9,048 nucleotides of DNA from assembly GCA_038108155.1 (NCBI GenBank), contig JAYNHP010000060.1, positions 1 to 9,048 of the forward strand, read 5' to 3'. The notes below the pieces were generated by a model. The model was given only the letters and a program-made list of their open reading frames with translations, was not told the origin of the DNA and did no database searches. The stretch comes from MED-G20 sp038108155. GTDB taxonomy: Bacteria > Bacteroidota > Bacteroidia > Flavobacteriales_D > Parvicellaceae. The position numbers were made by a program, and so were the translations under genes. This document shows positions 1 through 6,630 of this stretch, one piece after another (positions within the stretch are counted from its first letter, which is position 1; the number at the start of each line of letters is the position of its first letter).

Positions 1-64
1 AATAAAAACTAGAAATAAGTTTTTTTGTGACATCCTCTAAATTTATAAAATAAATTTTTAAAAA

Positions 65-89
65 AGCATACTTTAAAGTGAAGTGTGCT
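65..89 (+). terminator. Stem-loop, possible weak terminator or processing hairpin
   Basis: AGCATACTT (65-73) pairs with AAGTGTGCT (81-89) around a 7-nt loop, giving nine pairs including one U-G. The wobble is tolerated only in plus-strand RNA (the other strand would have an A-C mismatch), which favours a plus-strand transcript entering from the left. There is no clear U-tract after it, so a terminator role is uncertain. Confidence 0.3.
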
Positions 90-142
90 AGAGATTAATT
101 TGTATTTTAATCAGCTTAAAGAAATTATAATTACTAGTGATT

Positions 143-150
143 TAGCTTTG
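143..150 (+). promoter_or_regulatory. Candidate Bacteroidota -7 promoter box
   Basis: TAGCTTTG matches the Bacteroidota -7 consensus TAnnTTTG at every fixed position. I see no TTG at the usual 17-23 nt upstream, so only half of the promoter is present. If used, transcription would begin near 154 and run through the crossing inverted repeats at 166-229. Confidence 0.25.
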
Positions 151-165
151 AGGATATAAATCCAA

Positions 166-229
166 ATTGACAAAGAGATATTTTCATTATTTAAGCTATG
201 TAAATTGTCAATCAATATAATTGTTTACA
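166..229 (+). other. Crossing inverted repeats able to form an H-type pseudoknot
   Basis: ATTGACAA (166-173) is perfectly complementary to TTGTCAAT (205-212), and TGTAAA (199-204) to TTTACA (224-229). The order of the four arms makes the two stems cross, the topology of an H-type pseudoknot, with no nucleotide between the second and third arms. This is seen directly; whether it forms or is transcribed is inference, and AT-rich DNA yields such repeats by chance fairly often. Confidence 0.25.
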
Positions 230-327
230 GAATTGCATTATAATAAATATTATAGAGAGCCATTACTCAAAAAAGGACAGTTAATCCTATTAAATTAGCT
301 TGGAAAAAAGTTCGAGTTTAAAAGAAT

Positions 328-792
328 CTAATTAGAAAGGATACTTCGTAAATTTTTCAACTCTTCATTTGCTTTTTGTTTATTATAAAATCTATTGGAT
401 AATTTAGTTCCTGTTTTTTTATTTTTCAAAGTGTAAAATGTAGTGTCGCTATTACTTCCTTTCACTACTATCCAATAGTTTGGATTATTTTCTATACTAA
501 ATCTTGATGCTTTTTTCTTGGTGGATTTGACTCTTAAATCATTATTCTCGTCCGAATCTAAATTGGGATTTTCAATCGGAATAATAGAATCGCTTGCTAA
601 TGTTGTATCATTGATTGACATTTCTTCAAGAGAATCTACGTCAAAAGACTGCTTTTTTTCTACTGGTTTGTTATTAATTAGATAAAATGCAGCAGCTCCT
701 GAAATTAAAATCAAACCGATGAATAAAAAAATATTTTTTTTATTGCTTTTGGGTTCGATTTCTTTTGAAGGTTGTTTTTTTTCCTCACTCAT
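328..792 (-). CDS. Small single-pass membrane protein of unknown function
   Basis: This 154-residue protein is not recognised as a named family. It starts with a charged Lys/Glu-rich cytoplasmic stretch, then one hydrophobic segment at about residues 20-39, flanked by lysines on the N-terminal side, predicting N-in, C-out topology. Residues 43-90 form an acidic, low-complexity linker rich in Asp, Asn and Ser. The C-terminal 50 residues look folded: two or three short strands beginning with YWIVVKG, then an amphipathic helix (NKQKANEELKNL), a small beta-beta-alpha shape. It is the last gene of the rsgA-dtd-mazG run, 33 nt after the mazG stop, so it is probably co-transcribed. No cleavable signal or lipobox is seen. 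A periplasmic envelope-associated role is inference only. Confidence 0.75.
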   Translation of the reverse strand: MSEEKKQPSKEIEPKSNKKNIFLFIGLILISGAAAFYLINNKPVEKKQSFDVDSLEEMSINDTTLASDSIIPIENPNLDSDENNDLRVKSTKKKASRFSIENNPNYWIVVKGSNSDTTFYTLKNKKTGTKLSNRFYNKQKANEELKNLRSILSN

Positions 793-825
793 AATATCAA
801 ATATCAGTTAAAAAACTAAAAGTAT

Positions 826-1164
826 TTAATCTATTAGCTTCTTGTTTTCAACGTGACGTTGTGTATCTCGTTTTGTTTTTTTATTAAAATTGTCAATTAG
901 TGCTTTTTCCAAATCAATTCCTGTCTGATTTGCCAAGCATATTACAACAAAAAGCACATCCGCTAACTCATCTGCTAAATCTAAATTTTCATCCGATTTT
1001 TTTTCACTTTGATCGCCGAACTTTCTAGAAATAATTCTTGCAACTTCTCCTACCTCTTCAGTTAAAATAGCCATATTGGTTAATTCACTGAAATATCTAA
1101 CACCATAAGTTTTTATCCAATTATCTACCATTTTCTGGGCCTTATTTATTGTGATTTCTTTCAT
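826..1164 (-). CDS. MazG-like nucleotide pyrophosphohydrolase
   Basis: This is a short (112 aa) single-domain member of the all-alpha NTP pyrophosphohydrolase superfamily (MazG/dUTPase-like), which cleaves nucleoside triphosphates to monophosphate plus pyrophosphate with Mg2+ and is linked to nucleotide-pool cleaning. The metal-binding pattern is visible: EEVGE at residues 36-40 and DELAD at 65-69, with E37, E40, E66 and D69 the expected ligands. The basic C-terminal motif with N92, K95, R99-D100 and R103-H104 is also typical. The ATG start lies one base after the dtd stop, giving tight operon packing downstream of rsgA and dtd. The true substrate cannot be read from sequence; in many Bacteroidota this small MazG follows dtd, so the context is conserved rather than informative. 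Confidence 0.88.
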   Translation of the reverse strand: MKEITINKAQKMVDNWIKTYGVRYFSELTNMAILTEEVGEVARIISRKFGDQSEKKSDENLDLADELADVLFVVICLANQTGIDLEKALIDNFNKKTKRDTQRHVENKKLID

Positions 1165-1165
1165 T

Positions 1166-1618
1166 TTATTCTTTTTTCTTACTGTCTATTGTTATAGTTA
1201 CTGGACCAGTATTGACTAACGAAACCTCCATGTTAGCTCCAAACTCTCCAGTTGAAATTTTTCTTTTTAAAACAGTTTCAAATTGATTTATTGTTTGATC
1301 ATACATTTGCTTTGCTTTTTTTGAATCTGCTGCTTTAATATAAGAAGGACGATTTCCTTTTTTTACAGATGCATGTAAAGTAAATTGACTAATTAATAAG
1401 ATTTCTCCATTCACATCTAAGAGTGAAAAATTCATTCTATTTTCAGAGTCGTCAAAAATTCTCATCATAATTATTTTTTTAACCATCCAAGAAATATCTT
1501 CCATACTATCTGAGGATTCGTATCCAGCTAAGACCACCAAACCATTCTTAATTTCCCCCACTACCTGGTTATTGACTTTAACAGATGCATTTTTAACTTT
1601 TTGAACGACTACTCTCAC
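1166..1618 (-). CDS. dtd: D-aminoacyl-tRNA deacylase (D-Tyr-tRNA deacylase)
   Basis: Dtd hydrolyses D-amino acids, and mischarged glycine, from tRNA as a homodimeric cytoplasmic editing enzyme. The protein is 150 residues, the usual family length. The catalytic-site motif SQFTLHA is at 77-83, followed by KKGNRPSY (86-93), and the Gly-cisPro motif appears as NTGPVT (136-141), preceded by GEFGANM; many relatives have Asp where this one has Thr137. The start is GTG (1616-1618), which overlaps the rsgA stop as GTGA; this fits the family N-terminus MRVVVQKV and implies translational coupling. It follows rsgA and precedes the mazG-like gene in one operon. The C-terminal tail is lysine-rich. Confidence 0.95.
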   Translation of the reverse strand: MRVVVQKVKNASVKVNNQVVGEIKNGLVVLAGYESSDSMEDISWMVKKIIMMRIFDDSENRMNFSLLDVNGEILLISQFTLHASVKKGNRPSYIKAADSKKAKQMYDQTINQFETVLKRKISTGEFGANMEVSLVNTGPVTITIDSKKKE

Positions 1619-2556
1619 AAATAATTATTTTTTCTGTAATTAGAATCCTTTTCTTCATGATACATAGCTAAGTAACTTTGATGTCTTGTTATAGAAAAAT
1701 TCTTTTTATTTATCTGATTTAAAACCTCACAACCTGGCTCATTTATATGCTTGCAGTTATGAAATTTACAATCTTGTAACAACTGCAACATTTCAGGGAA
1801 AAATCTAGATAACTCAGATTTGTCAAAATCTACCAATCCAAAACCTTTAATTCCTGGTGTATCTATAATTTGTGTTTTATCATTAAAATCAAACATTTCA
1901 GCAAAAGTAGTGGTATGTTTCCCTGTGTTGTGGGTTGCAGAAATTTCTCCAGTTTTTAAATGTAAATCTGGAATTATCTTATTTATAAGGGTAGATTTTC
2001 CTGCGCCACTATTACCAGAAACAAGTACTGTTTTATTTTGAATCTTTTCTATAAATGAATCCATTGACAAATTTTCCAGAACAGACATTCTCATGGTTTC
2101 GTATCCAGCTTTATTATAAGAATTTTCAAATATTTCTAGTTTTTCAATTGCTTTTTTATCGTAAATCTCCACTTTATTAAAAACTATTAAAAGTGGAATA
2201 TTATAAGCCTGAGCAGTTACAGTAAATCTATCAATAAATCCAGGGGATGTTAAAGGGTTTACAACCGTTACTAGCAAAACTGCCAAATCTAAATTAGAGG
2301 CAATAATATGTGCCTCTTTTGAAAGATTAACTGATTTTCTAATGATGTAATTTTTTCTAGGATTTATATTTTTAATTACTGCTTCATTATTTTCATTAAC
2401 TAATAAATCTACCTCGTCCCCAACTGAAATAGGATTGGTGGTTTTAATAGATTGATTTCTGAACTTGCCTTGGATTCTAGCTTTTATAAAAATACCTGTA
2501 TCTAGTTTTACATCGTACCAACTTCCAGTAGACCTATATACTTTACCTTTTTGCAT
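1615..2556 (-). CDS. rsgA: Small ribosomal subunit biogenesis GTPase RsgA
   Basis: RsgA (YjeQ) is a circularly permuted GTPase that binds the late 30S subunit and promotes release of assembly factors. Domains in order: an N-terminal OB-fold (about 1-68), the permuted G domain with G4 (NKVE, 127-130) preceding G1 (GNSGAGKST, 181-189), G2 region TGKHTTT (211-217) and G3 DTPG (232-235), then a C-terminal zinc knuckle with C263, C268, H270 and C276. Length (313 aa) is normal for Bacteroidota. The G4 motif ends in Glu where Asp is usual. It is the first gene of the minus-strand operon, and its TGA stop overlaps the GTG of dtd. No Shine-Dalgarno is visible. A weak -7-like box (TAAATTTA) lies just before the ATG, which would leave a very short leader. 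Confidence 0.96.
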   Translation of the reverse strand: MQKGKVYRSTGSWYDVKLDTGIFIKARIQGKFRNQSIKTTNPISVGDEVDLLVNENNEAVIKNINPRKNYIIRKSVNLSKEAHIIASNLDLAVLLVTVVNPLTSPGFIDRFTVTAQAYNIPLLIVFNKVEIYDKKAIEKLEIFENSYNKAGYETMRMSVLENLSMDSFIEKIQNKTVLVSGNSGAGKSTLINKIIPDLHLKTGEISATHNTGKHTTTFAEMFDFNDKTQIIDTPGIKGFGLVDFDKSELSRFFPEMLQLLQDCKFHNCKHINEPGCEVLNQINKKNFSITRHQSYLAMYHEEKDSNYRKNNYL

Positions 2557-2575
2557 TGCATAAATTTACAATAGA

Positions 2576-2591
2576 ATGAATTCCAATTCAT
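2576..2591. promoter_or_regulatory. 16-nt dyad in the rsgA/gldA divergent spacer
   Basis: ATGAATTCCAATTCAT is a perfect 7+2+7 inverted repeat in the 89-nt gap between the divergent rsgA and gldA starts, about 20 nt upstream of the rsgA ATG. Its size and symmetry suit a homodimeric repressor site, but no regulator gene is present in the window and AT-rich dyads occur by chance. Operator function is inference. Confidence 0.25.
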
Positions 2592-2645
2592 AAAATTTAG
2601 ATATTTCTGTTGTTAAGCGTTATTTTAGCATCATAATTTCATAAA

Positions 2646-3554
2646 ATGAGCATAGAAGTACAAAAATTAAGTAAATACTACCAAGAACAATTGGCTCTTG
2701 ACGAAGTTAGTTTTAAAGTTAATTCTGGTGAAATAGTTGGATTTTTAGGTCCTAACGGAGCTGGCAAATCTACTACTATGAAAATTATTTCTTGTTTTAT
2801 CAAGCCTTCTTCTGGAAATGTTCTTGTAGACGGAGTCTCTATTCATGAAGATGAAATAGGAGTTAAAACCAGAATAGGCTATTTGCCTGAAAATATTCCT
2901 CTATACGAGGACATGTACGTAAGAGAATCTATTGCTTTTATAGCTCAAATTCACAAAGTAGATAATGTAACAAATTCTGTAGAAGAGGTAATAGAAAAAG
3001 TTGGTTTATCTAAAGAAGCACATAAAAAAATAGGACAGCTTTCAAAAGGGTACCAACAAAGAGTAGGGATTGCTCAGGCGATAGTACACAATCCTGAAGT
3101 TTTAATATTAGATGAACCTACTAGTGGTTTAGATCCTAACCAGTTGGAAGATATTAGAAATTTAATTAAAGAATTAGGGAGAGATAAAACCGTAATGCTA
3201 TCTACCCATATTATGCAAGAAGTGGAGTCTATTTGCGACCGTATTGTGGTGATTAACAATGGAAAAATTGTCGCAGATAGAAATCTTGAAAATACTGAAA
3301 CTCCAACAAATAATTCAAAAGAGCAATTGGTTTTAGTAGAATTTGAAAATAAAATAGATGTCAAAGATTTAAAGAAATATTTTCCTAAAACAAAAATTGA
3401 AAAAAAGGATAAAAAATGGCTATTTCAGTACAGTGGCAAGAAAGATTTAAGAAAATTAATTTCTAAATATGCCCAAGACAACGAAATACTAATTTTAGAA
3501 ATAAAACAACATACAGATACTCTTGAAGATTTATTTAAAAAATTAACTAAATAG
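2646..3554 (+). CDS. gldA: GldA-type ABC transporter ATP-binding protein
   Basis: This is the nucleotide-binding subunit of an ABC-2 type exporter, matching GldA, required with GldF and GldG for gliding motility in some Bacteroidota. The ABC domain fills about residues 1-215: Walker A GPNGAGKST (35-43), a YLPENIPLY segment (79-87) in place of a canonical Q-loop, characteristic of GldA-like proteins, the signature LSKGYQQR (132-139), Walker B ending in DE (156-157), D-loop SGLD (160-163) and H-loop H188. A lysine-rich C-terminal extension of about 85 residues follows. The start MSIEVQKLSKYY agrees with relatives. No permease (gldF/gldG) is adjacent; the genes on both sides are housekeeping. 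Similar ATPases also serve export unrelated to gliding, so the family is sure but the motility role is inferred. Confidence 0.85.
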   Translation: MSIEVQKLSKYYQEQLALDEVSFKVNSGEIVGFLGPNGAGKSTTMKIISCFIKPSSGNVLVDGVSIHEDEIGVKTRIGYLPENIPLYEDMYVRESIAFIAQIHKVDNVTNSVEEVIEKVGLSKEAHKKIGQLSKGYQQRVGIAQAIVHNPEVLILDEPTSGLDPNQLEDIRNLIKELGRDKTVMLSTHIMQEVESICDRIVVINNGKIVADRNLENTETPTNNSKEQLVLVEFENKIDVKDLKKYFPKTKIEKKDKKWLFQYSGKKDLRKLISKYAQDNEILILEIKQHTDTLEDLFKKLTK

Positions 3555-3577
3555 CTTTTTTTAAAAATAGATTTTTT

Positions 3578-3585
3578 TACTTTTG
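3578..3585 (+). promoter_or_regulatory. -7 promoter box for the metK transcript
   Basis: TACTTTTG is a full match to the Bacteroidota consensus TAnnTTTG, lying in the gldA-metK spacer. At a 19-nt spacing the -33 position reads TTT (3556-3558) rather than TTG. Transcription is expected to start around 3588-3592, only about 8 nt before the first stem of the SAM riboswitch, so the aptamer would occupy the very 5' end of the RNA. Confidence 0.6.
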
Positions 3586-3597
3586 TTGCACTAATAA

Positions 3598-3655
3598 GTG
3601 GAATGATTTGAATGCTTGCAACCACCAAAAAAAGCTAAAATGAACATAAGGTTCA
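3598..3655 (+). ncRNA. SAM-II/SAM-V type S-adenosylmethionine riboswitch in the metK leader
   Basis: The metK leader has the pseudoknot layout and the conserved bases of the SAM-II/SAM-V aptamers. P1 pairs GTGG (3598-3601) with CCAC (3622-3625). L1 carries the hallmark GATTTG (3605-3610). P2 pairs GCTT (3614-3617) with AAGC (3632-3635), crossing P1, with TTGCAA (3616-3621) between and an A-rich L3 (3626-3631). AGCTAAAA (3633-3640) closes the core. Conserved blocks GAUUU, UUGCAA and AGCUAAAA are those I recall for the SAM-II core. A hairpin TGAAC/GTTCA (3641-3645 with 3651-3655) follows, 25 nt before the start codon, and is a possible expression platform. The gene controlled, SAM synthetase, makes the ligand, so feedback repression is expected. 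SAM-V, known from marine bacteria, cannot be separated from SAM-II by eye. Confidence 0.85.
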
Positions 3656-3680
3656 ATCTTCCTAAAAATTTATTAAAATT

Positions 3681-4934
3681 ATGGCATATTTATTTACTTC
3701 TGAATCTGTTTCTGAAGGACACCCTGACAAAGTAGCTGATCAAATATCTGACGCTCTCATTGATAATTTCTTAGCTTTTGATTCCTCCTCCAAGGTTGCT
3801 TGCGAGACACTAGTTACTACTGGGCAAGTTGTTTTAGCTGGAGAAGTAAAATCTAAAGCATACTTAGATGTTCAAAAAATAGCTAGAGAAGTAATTAATA
3901 AAATTGGTTATACCAAGAGCGAGTATATGTTTGATGGTAATTCTTGTGGAGTTTTTTCTGCTATTCACGAACAATCGCCAGACATTAATCAGGGAGTTGA
4001 AAGAAGCAAAGAGGAGGACCAAGGTGCCGGAGATCAAGGAATGATGTTTGGCTATGCGACCAACGAGACAGAAAACTATATGCCACTCCCATTAGAAATT
4101 TCCCATTTACTTTTAAAAGAACTGGCTGCTTTAAGAAAAGAAGGCAAAGAGATGACTTACTTGAGGCCAGATTCTAAGTCTCAGGTAACCATTGAATACG
4201 ACGATCAAAACAATCCCATAAAAATAGATGCTATTGTTGTTTCTACCCAACATGATGATTTTGACTCTGAGGCTAACATGCTTAAGAAAATAAAAGAAGA
4301 TGTTATAAATATTTTAGTTCCTAGAGTTAAAAACTTGCTACCCTCCAATATTCAAAATCTTTTTAATGAAAATATAAATTACCATGTAAATCCAACTGGA
4401 ATTTTTGTAATCGGTGGACCTCATGGAGATACTGGACTTACTGGAAGAAAAATAATTGTCGATACTTATGGTGGAAAAGGCGCACATGGAGGTGGAGCAT
4501 TTTCAGGAAAAGACCCAAGTAAAGTAGACCGATCTGCAGCCTATGCAACTAGACATATTGCAAAAAATTTGGTTGCTGCCGGAATTGCAGAAGAAGTTCT
4601 GGTACAAGTTGCTTATGCAATAGGTGTTGCTGAACCAGTTGGTCTTTATGTAAATACATATGGAACAAGTAAAGTAAATTTAAACGATGGTCAAATTGCT
4701 GAAAAATTAAATGAAATTTTTGATATGCGTCCATACGCCATTGAACAAAGATTTAACTTAAGAAGCCCTATTTATTCTGAAACTGCAGCCTATGGACATA
4801 TGGGTAGAAACCCTGAAAAAATTAAAAAAGAATTCACTGCTGCTGATGGGAGTAAAATCAATGTTGAGGTTGAACTTTTTCCTTGGGAAAAATTAGACTA
4901 TGTAGAAAAAATTAAATCTAGTTTTGCTCACTAG
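3681..4934 (+). CDS. metK: S-adenosylmethionine synthetase (methionine adenosyltransferase)
   Basis: MetK makes S-adenosylmethionine from methionine and ATP, releasing phosphate and pyrophosphate, and works as a cytoplasmic tetramer with Mg2+ and K+. At 417 residues it is complete. Seen motifs: ESVSEGHPDKVADQISDA (8-25) with H14 and D16 of the ATP/metal site, GEVKSKA (54-60), the methionine-loop region, the signature GAGDQGMMFGYA (115-126), GDTGLTGRK (249-257), and the P-loop-like GGGAFSGKDPSKVDRS (270-285). The ATG at 3681 agrees with the family N-terminus; the sequence before it (TTAAAATT) has no Shine-Dalgarno. It has its own promoter and a SAM riboswitch leader, so it is set up as an independently feedback-regulated unit. 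It converges on der with 8 nt between the stop codons. Confidence 0.98.
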   Translation: MAYLFTSESVSEGHPDKVADQISDALIDNFLAFDSSSKVACETLVTTGQVVLAGEVKSKAYLDVQKIAREVINKIGYTKSEYMFDGNSCGVFSAIHEQSPDINQGVERSKEEDQGAGDQGMMFGYATNETENYMPLPLEISHLLLKELAALRKEGKEMTYLRPDSKSQVTIEYDDQNNPIKIDAIVVSTQHDDFDSEANMLKKIKEDVINILVPRVKNLLPSNIQNLFNENINYHVNPTGIFVIGGPHGDTGLTGRKIIVDTYGGKGAHGGGAFSGKDPSKVDRSAAYATRHIAKNLVAAGIAEEVLVQVAYAIGVAEPVGLYVNTYGTSKVNLNDGQIAEKLNEIFDMRPYAIEQRFNLRSPIYSETAAYGHMGRNPEKIKKEFTAADGSKINVEVELFPWEKLDYVEKIKSSFAH

Positions 4935-4954
4935 AAATTATTTTATTTCTTTTT
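4933..4954. terminator. Shared hairpin over the metK and der stop codons
   Basis: AGAAAT (4933-4938) pairs with ATTTCT (4945-4950) over the loop TATTTT, followed by TTTT on the plus strand. The repeat overlaps the metK TAG and contains most of the der TAA, so one weak, AT-rich stem may end both convergent transcripts. Stability is low and a terminator role is inferred. Confidence 0.4.
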
Positions 4955-6247
4955 GAAAACAATTCTTATTGGAACTCCATTAAAATTGAAAACCTTTCTT
5001 AGTTGGTTCTCTAAATATCTTTTATAAGGATCTTTTACATACTGTGGCAAATTACAAAAGAATGCAAATACTGGAGAATGTGTAGGAAGCTGTGTGATAT
5101 ATTTGATTTTAACATATTTTCCTTTTAAGGCTGGAGGTGGGTTTTTCTCAATTGCTGCTAGCATTACTTCATTTAGCTTAGAGGTTGGAATTTTTTGCTT
5201 TCTGTTGTCAAATACTTCCATTGCTGATTCGAGTGCTTTATGAATTCTTTGTTTATTTAATGCCGAAATAAATAATATTGGTATATCTGTAAAGGGAGCT
5301 ATTTTAGACAAAATATTTTCCTCATACTCTTTTAGAGTAGAGGTATCTTTTTCTATGGAATCCCATTTATTAATTAGCAATACTACTCCCTTTTTGTTTT
5401 TTTCAATAACAGAGAAAATACTCAGATCTTGTTTTTGAACCCCCTCATTAGCATCTATCATAAATAAACAAACATCAGAATCTTCAATTGCTCTAATTGC
5501 CCGCATAACTGAATAAAACTCAATATCTTCATGAACTTTACTTTTTTTACGAATTCCTGCAGTATCTACTAATGTAAGGTCAAAACCAAAAGCATTAAAA
5601 TGAGTATCAACAGCATCTCTAGTAGTTCCAGAAATATCAGTTACAATATTTCTATCTTCACCTAAAAGTGCGTTGGTCAAGGAAGATTTACCAACATTGG
5701 GTTTACCAACAATAGCAATTCTAGGAATTTCATTTTTTGGAGCCTCTACATCGCTGTATAATTGTTCTGCTAAATGGTCTAGCATATCTCCTGTTCCAGA
5801 ACCATTAATAGCACTAATTCCAAAAACATGTTCCAACCCAAATTGATAAAATTCAAAAGTACTATTGATTCTTTCATTGTTGTCTACTTTATTAACAACT
5901 ACGATAATTGGTTTATTAGAACTTCTTAAAATTTTAGCAACCGACTCGTCTAAATCGGTAATTCCCGTTTCTACATCGACTACAAAAATAATAACAGTTG
6001 CCTCCTCAATGGCAATTTTTACTTGTCTTCTAATTTCTCCTTCAAAAATATCATCGGATCCGGAAACATATCCTCCAGTATCAATTAGCGAAAACTGTTT
6101 CCCATTCCACTCAGATTTTCCATAGTGGCGATCTCTAGTAACACCACTAACTTCCTTAACAATCGCTTTTCTTCCACCTATTAATTTGTTGAATAAAGTT
6201 GATTTTCCAACATTTGGTCTTCCTACTATGGCTACTATATTGCTCAA
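4943..6247 (-). CDS. der: Ribosome biogenesis GTPase Der (double Era-like)
   Basis: Der (EngA) carries two tandem G domains and a KH-like domain and acts in 50S subunit assembly. Counting from the TTG start: G domain 1 has GRPNVGKST (9-17), DTGG (56-59) and NKVD (119-122); G domain 2 has GKPNVGKSS (181-189), DTAG (228-231) and NKWD (293-296); the KH-like domain fills about 340-434 and ends in a basic tail. I choose TTG at 6247 (434 aa, start MSNIVAIVG) over the upstream ATG at 6286, because the extra 13 residues are unlike the family, lie inside era, and the TTG overlaps the era TGA as TTGA, a coupling arrangement. Length then equals the usual Bacteroidota form. It is the second gene after era. 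Confidence 0.95.
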   Translation of the reverse strand: MSNIVAIVGRPNVGKSTLFNKLIGGRKAIVKEVSGVTRDRHYGKSEWNGKQFSLIDTGGYVSGSDDIFEGEIRRQVKIAIEEATVIIFVVDVETGITDLDESVAKILRSSNKPIIVVVNKVDNNERINSTFEFYQFGLEHVFGISAINGSGTGDMLDHLAEQLYSDVEAPKNEIPRIAIVGKPNVGKSSLTNALLGEDRNIVTDISGTTRDAVDTHFNAFGFDLTLVDTAGIRKKSKVHEDIEFYSVMRAIRAIEDSDVCLFMIDANEGVQKQDLSIFSVIEKNKKGVVLLINKWDSIEKDTSTLKEYEENILSKIAPFTDIPILFISALNKQRIHKALESAMEVFDNRKQKIPTSKLNEVMLAAIEKNPPPALKGKYVKIKYITQLPTHSPVFAFFCNLPQYVKDPYKRYLENQLRKVFNFNGVPIRIVFKKK

Positions 6248-6618
6248 TACCCGTATTTTTTTAGTTTTCCTTCTTTGTCTCTCCAATCTTTGTCCACTTT
6301 CACATAGAGCTCCAAATATACCTTTTTAGAGATGAAAGCCTCTATATCTAGCCTAGCATCTGTCCCAAGCTTTTTTATTTTCTTTCCTTGATGTCCAATT
6401 ACGATAGATTTCTGACTAGCTCTAGAGACCATAACATTGGCTCTTATTCTAACAATTTTTTCTTCGTCTTTATATTCCTCCACCACTACTTCACAGGAAT
6501 AAGGAACTTCTTTTTGATAAATTAAAAGAATTTTTTCACGTATAATTTCCGATCCCAACAAACGCAAGCAATTAATAGTCCACTGGACATTGACAAAATC
6601 TGGGGGATTTTTTGGCAA
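6244..6618 (-). CDS. Era C-terminal KH-domain fragment
   Basis: This in-frame second part (124 aa from a TTG at 6618) carries the Era KH domain: SEIIREK, the GHQG loop (a GxxG nucleic-acid-binding loop) followed by IKKLG, then ARLDIE, LELYVKVDKDWR and the C-terminal KKYGY. The TTG lies 12 nt after the interrupting TAA and could serve for reinitiation, given that der itself uses TTG, but this leucine codon is also the conserved EWLP leucine of intact Era, so it need not be a start. Confidence 0.55.
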   Translation of the reverse strand: MPKNPPDFVNVQWTINCLRLLGSEIIREKILLIYQKEVPYSCEVVVEEYKDEEKIVRIRANVMVSRASQKSIVIGHQGKKIKKLGTDARLDIEAFISKKVYLELYVKVDKDWRDKEGKLKKYGY

Positions 6619-6630
6619 CCATTCTAAAAG

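Larger units (their letters stand above)
1..327. other. Gene-free AT-rich region with promoter-like box and inverted repeats
   Basis: No open frame of convincing composition is seen on either strand. It lies just past the 3' end of the minus-strand rsgA operon. It holds a plus-strand stem-loop (65-89), a perfect TAnnTTTG box (TAGCTTTG, 143-150), a pair of crossing inverted repeats (166-229), and an AT dyad TATAATA-AA-TATTATA (239-254). These may belong to an undescribed small RNA or simply reflect AT-richness. What lies to the left of position 1 is unknown. Confidence 0.6.

Noticed and set aside
311..317. TTCGAGT resembling a tRNA T-loop, suggesting a tRNA fragment
   Set aside because: No matching T-stem, acceptor or anticodon arm surrounds it; seven bases are easily matched by chance.
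6248..6286. Upstream ATG start giving Der 13 extra residues
   Set aside because: The extension lies within era, is unlike the family N-terminus, and the TTG at 6247 forms a clean TTGA overlap with the era stop.
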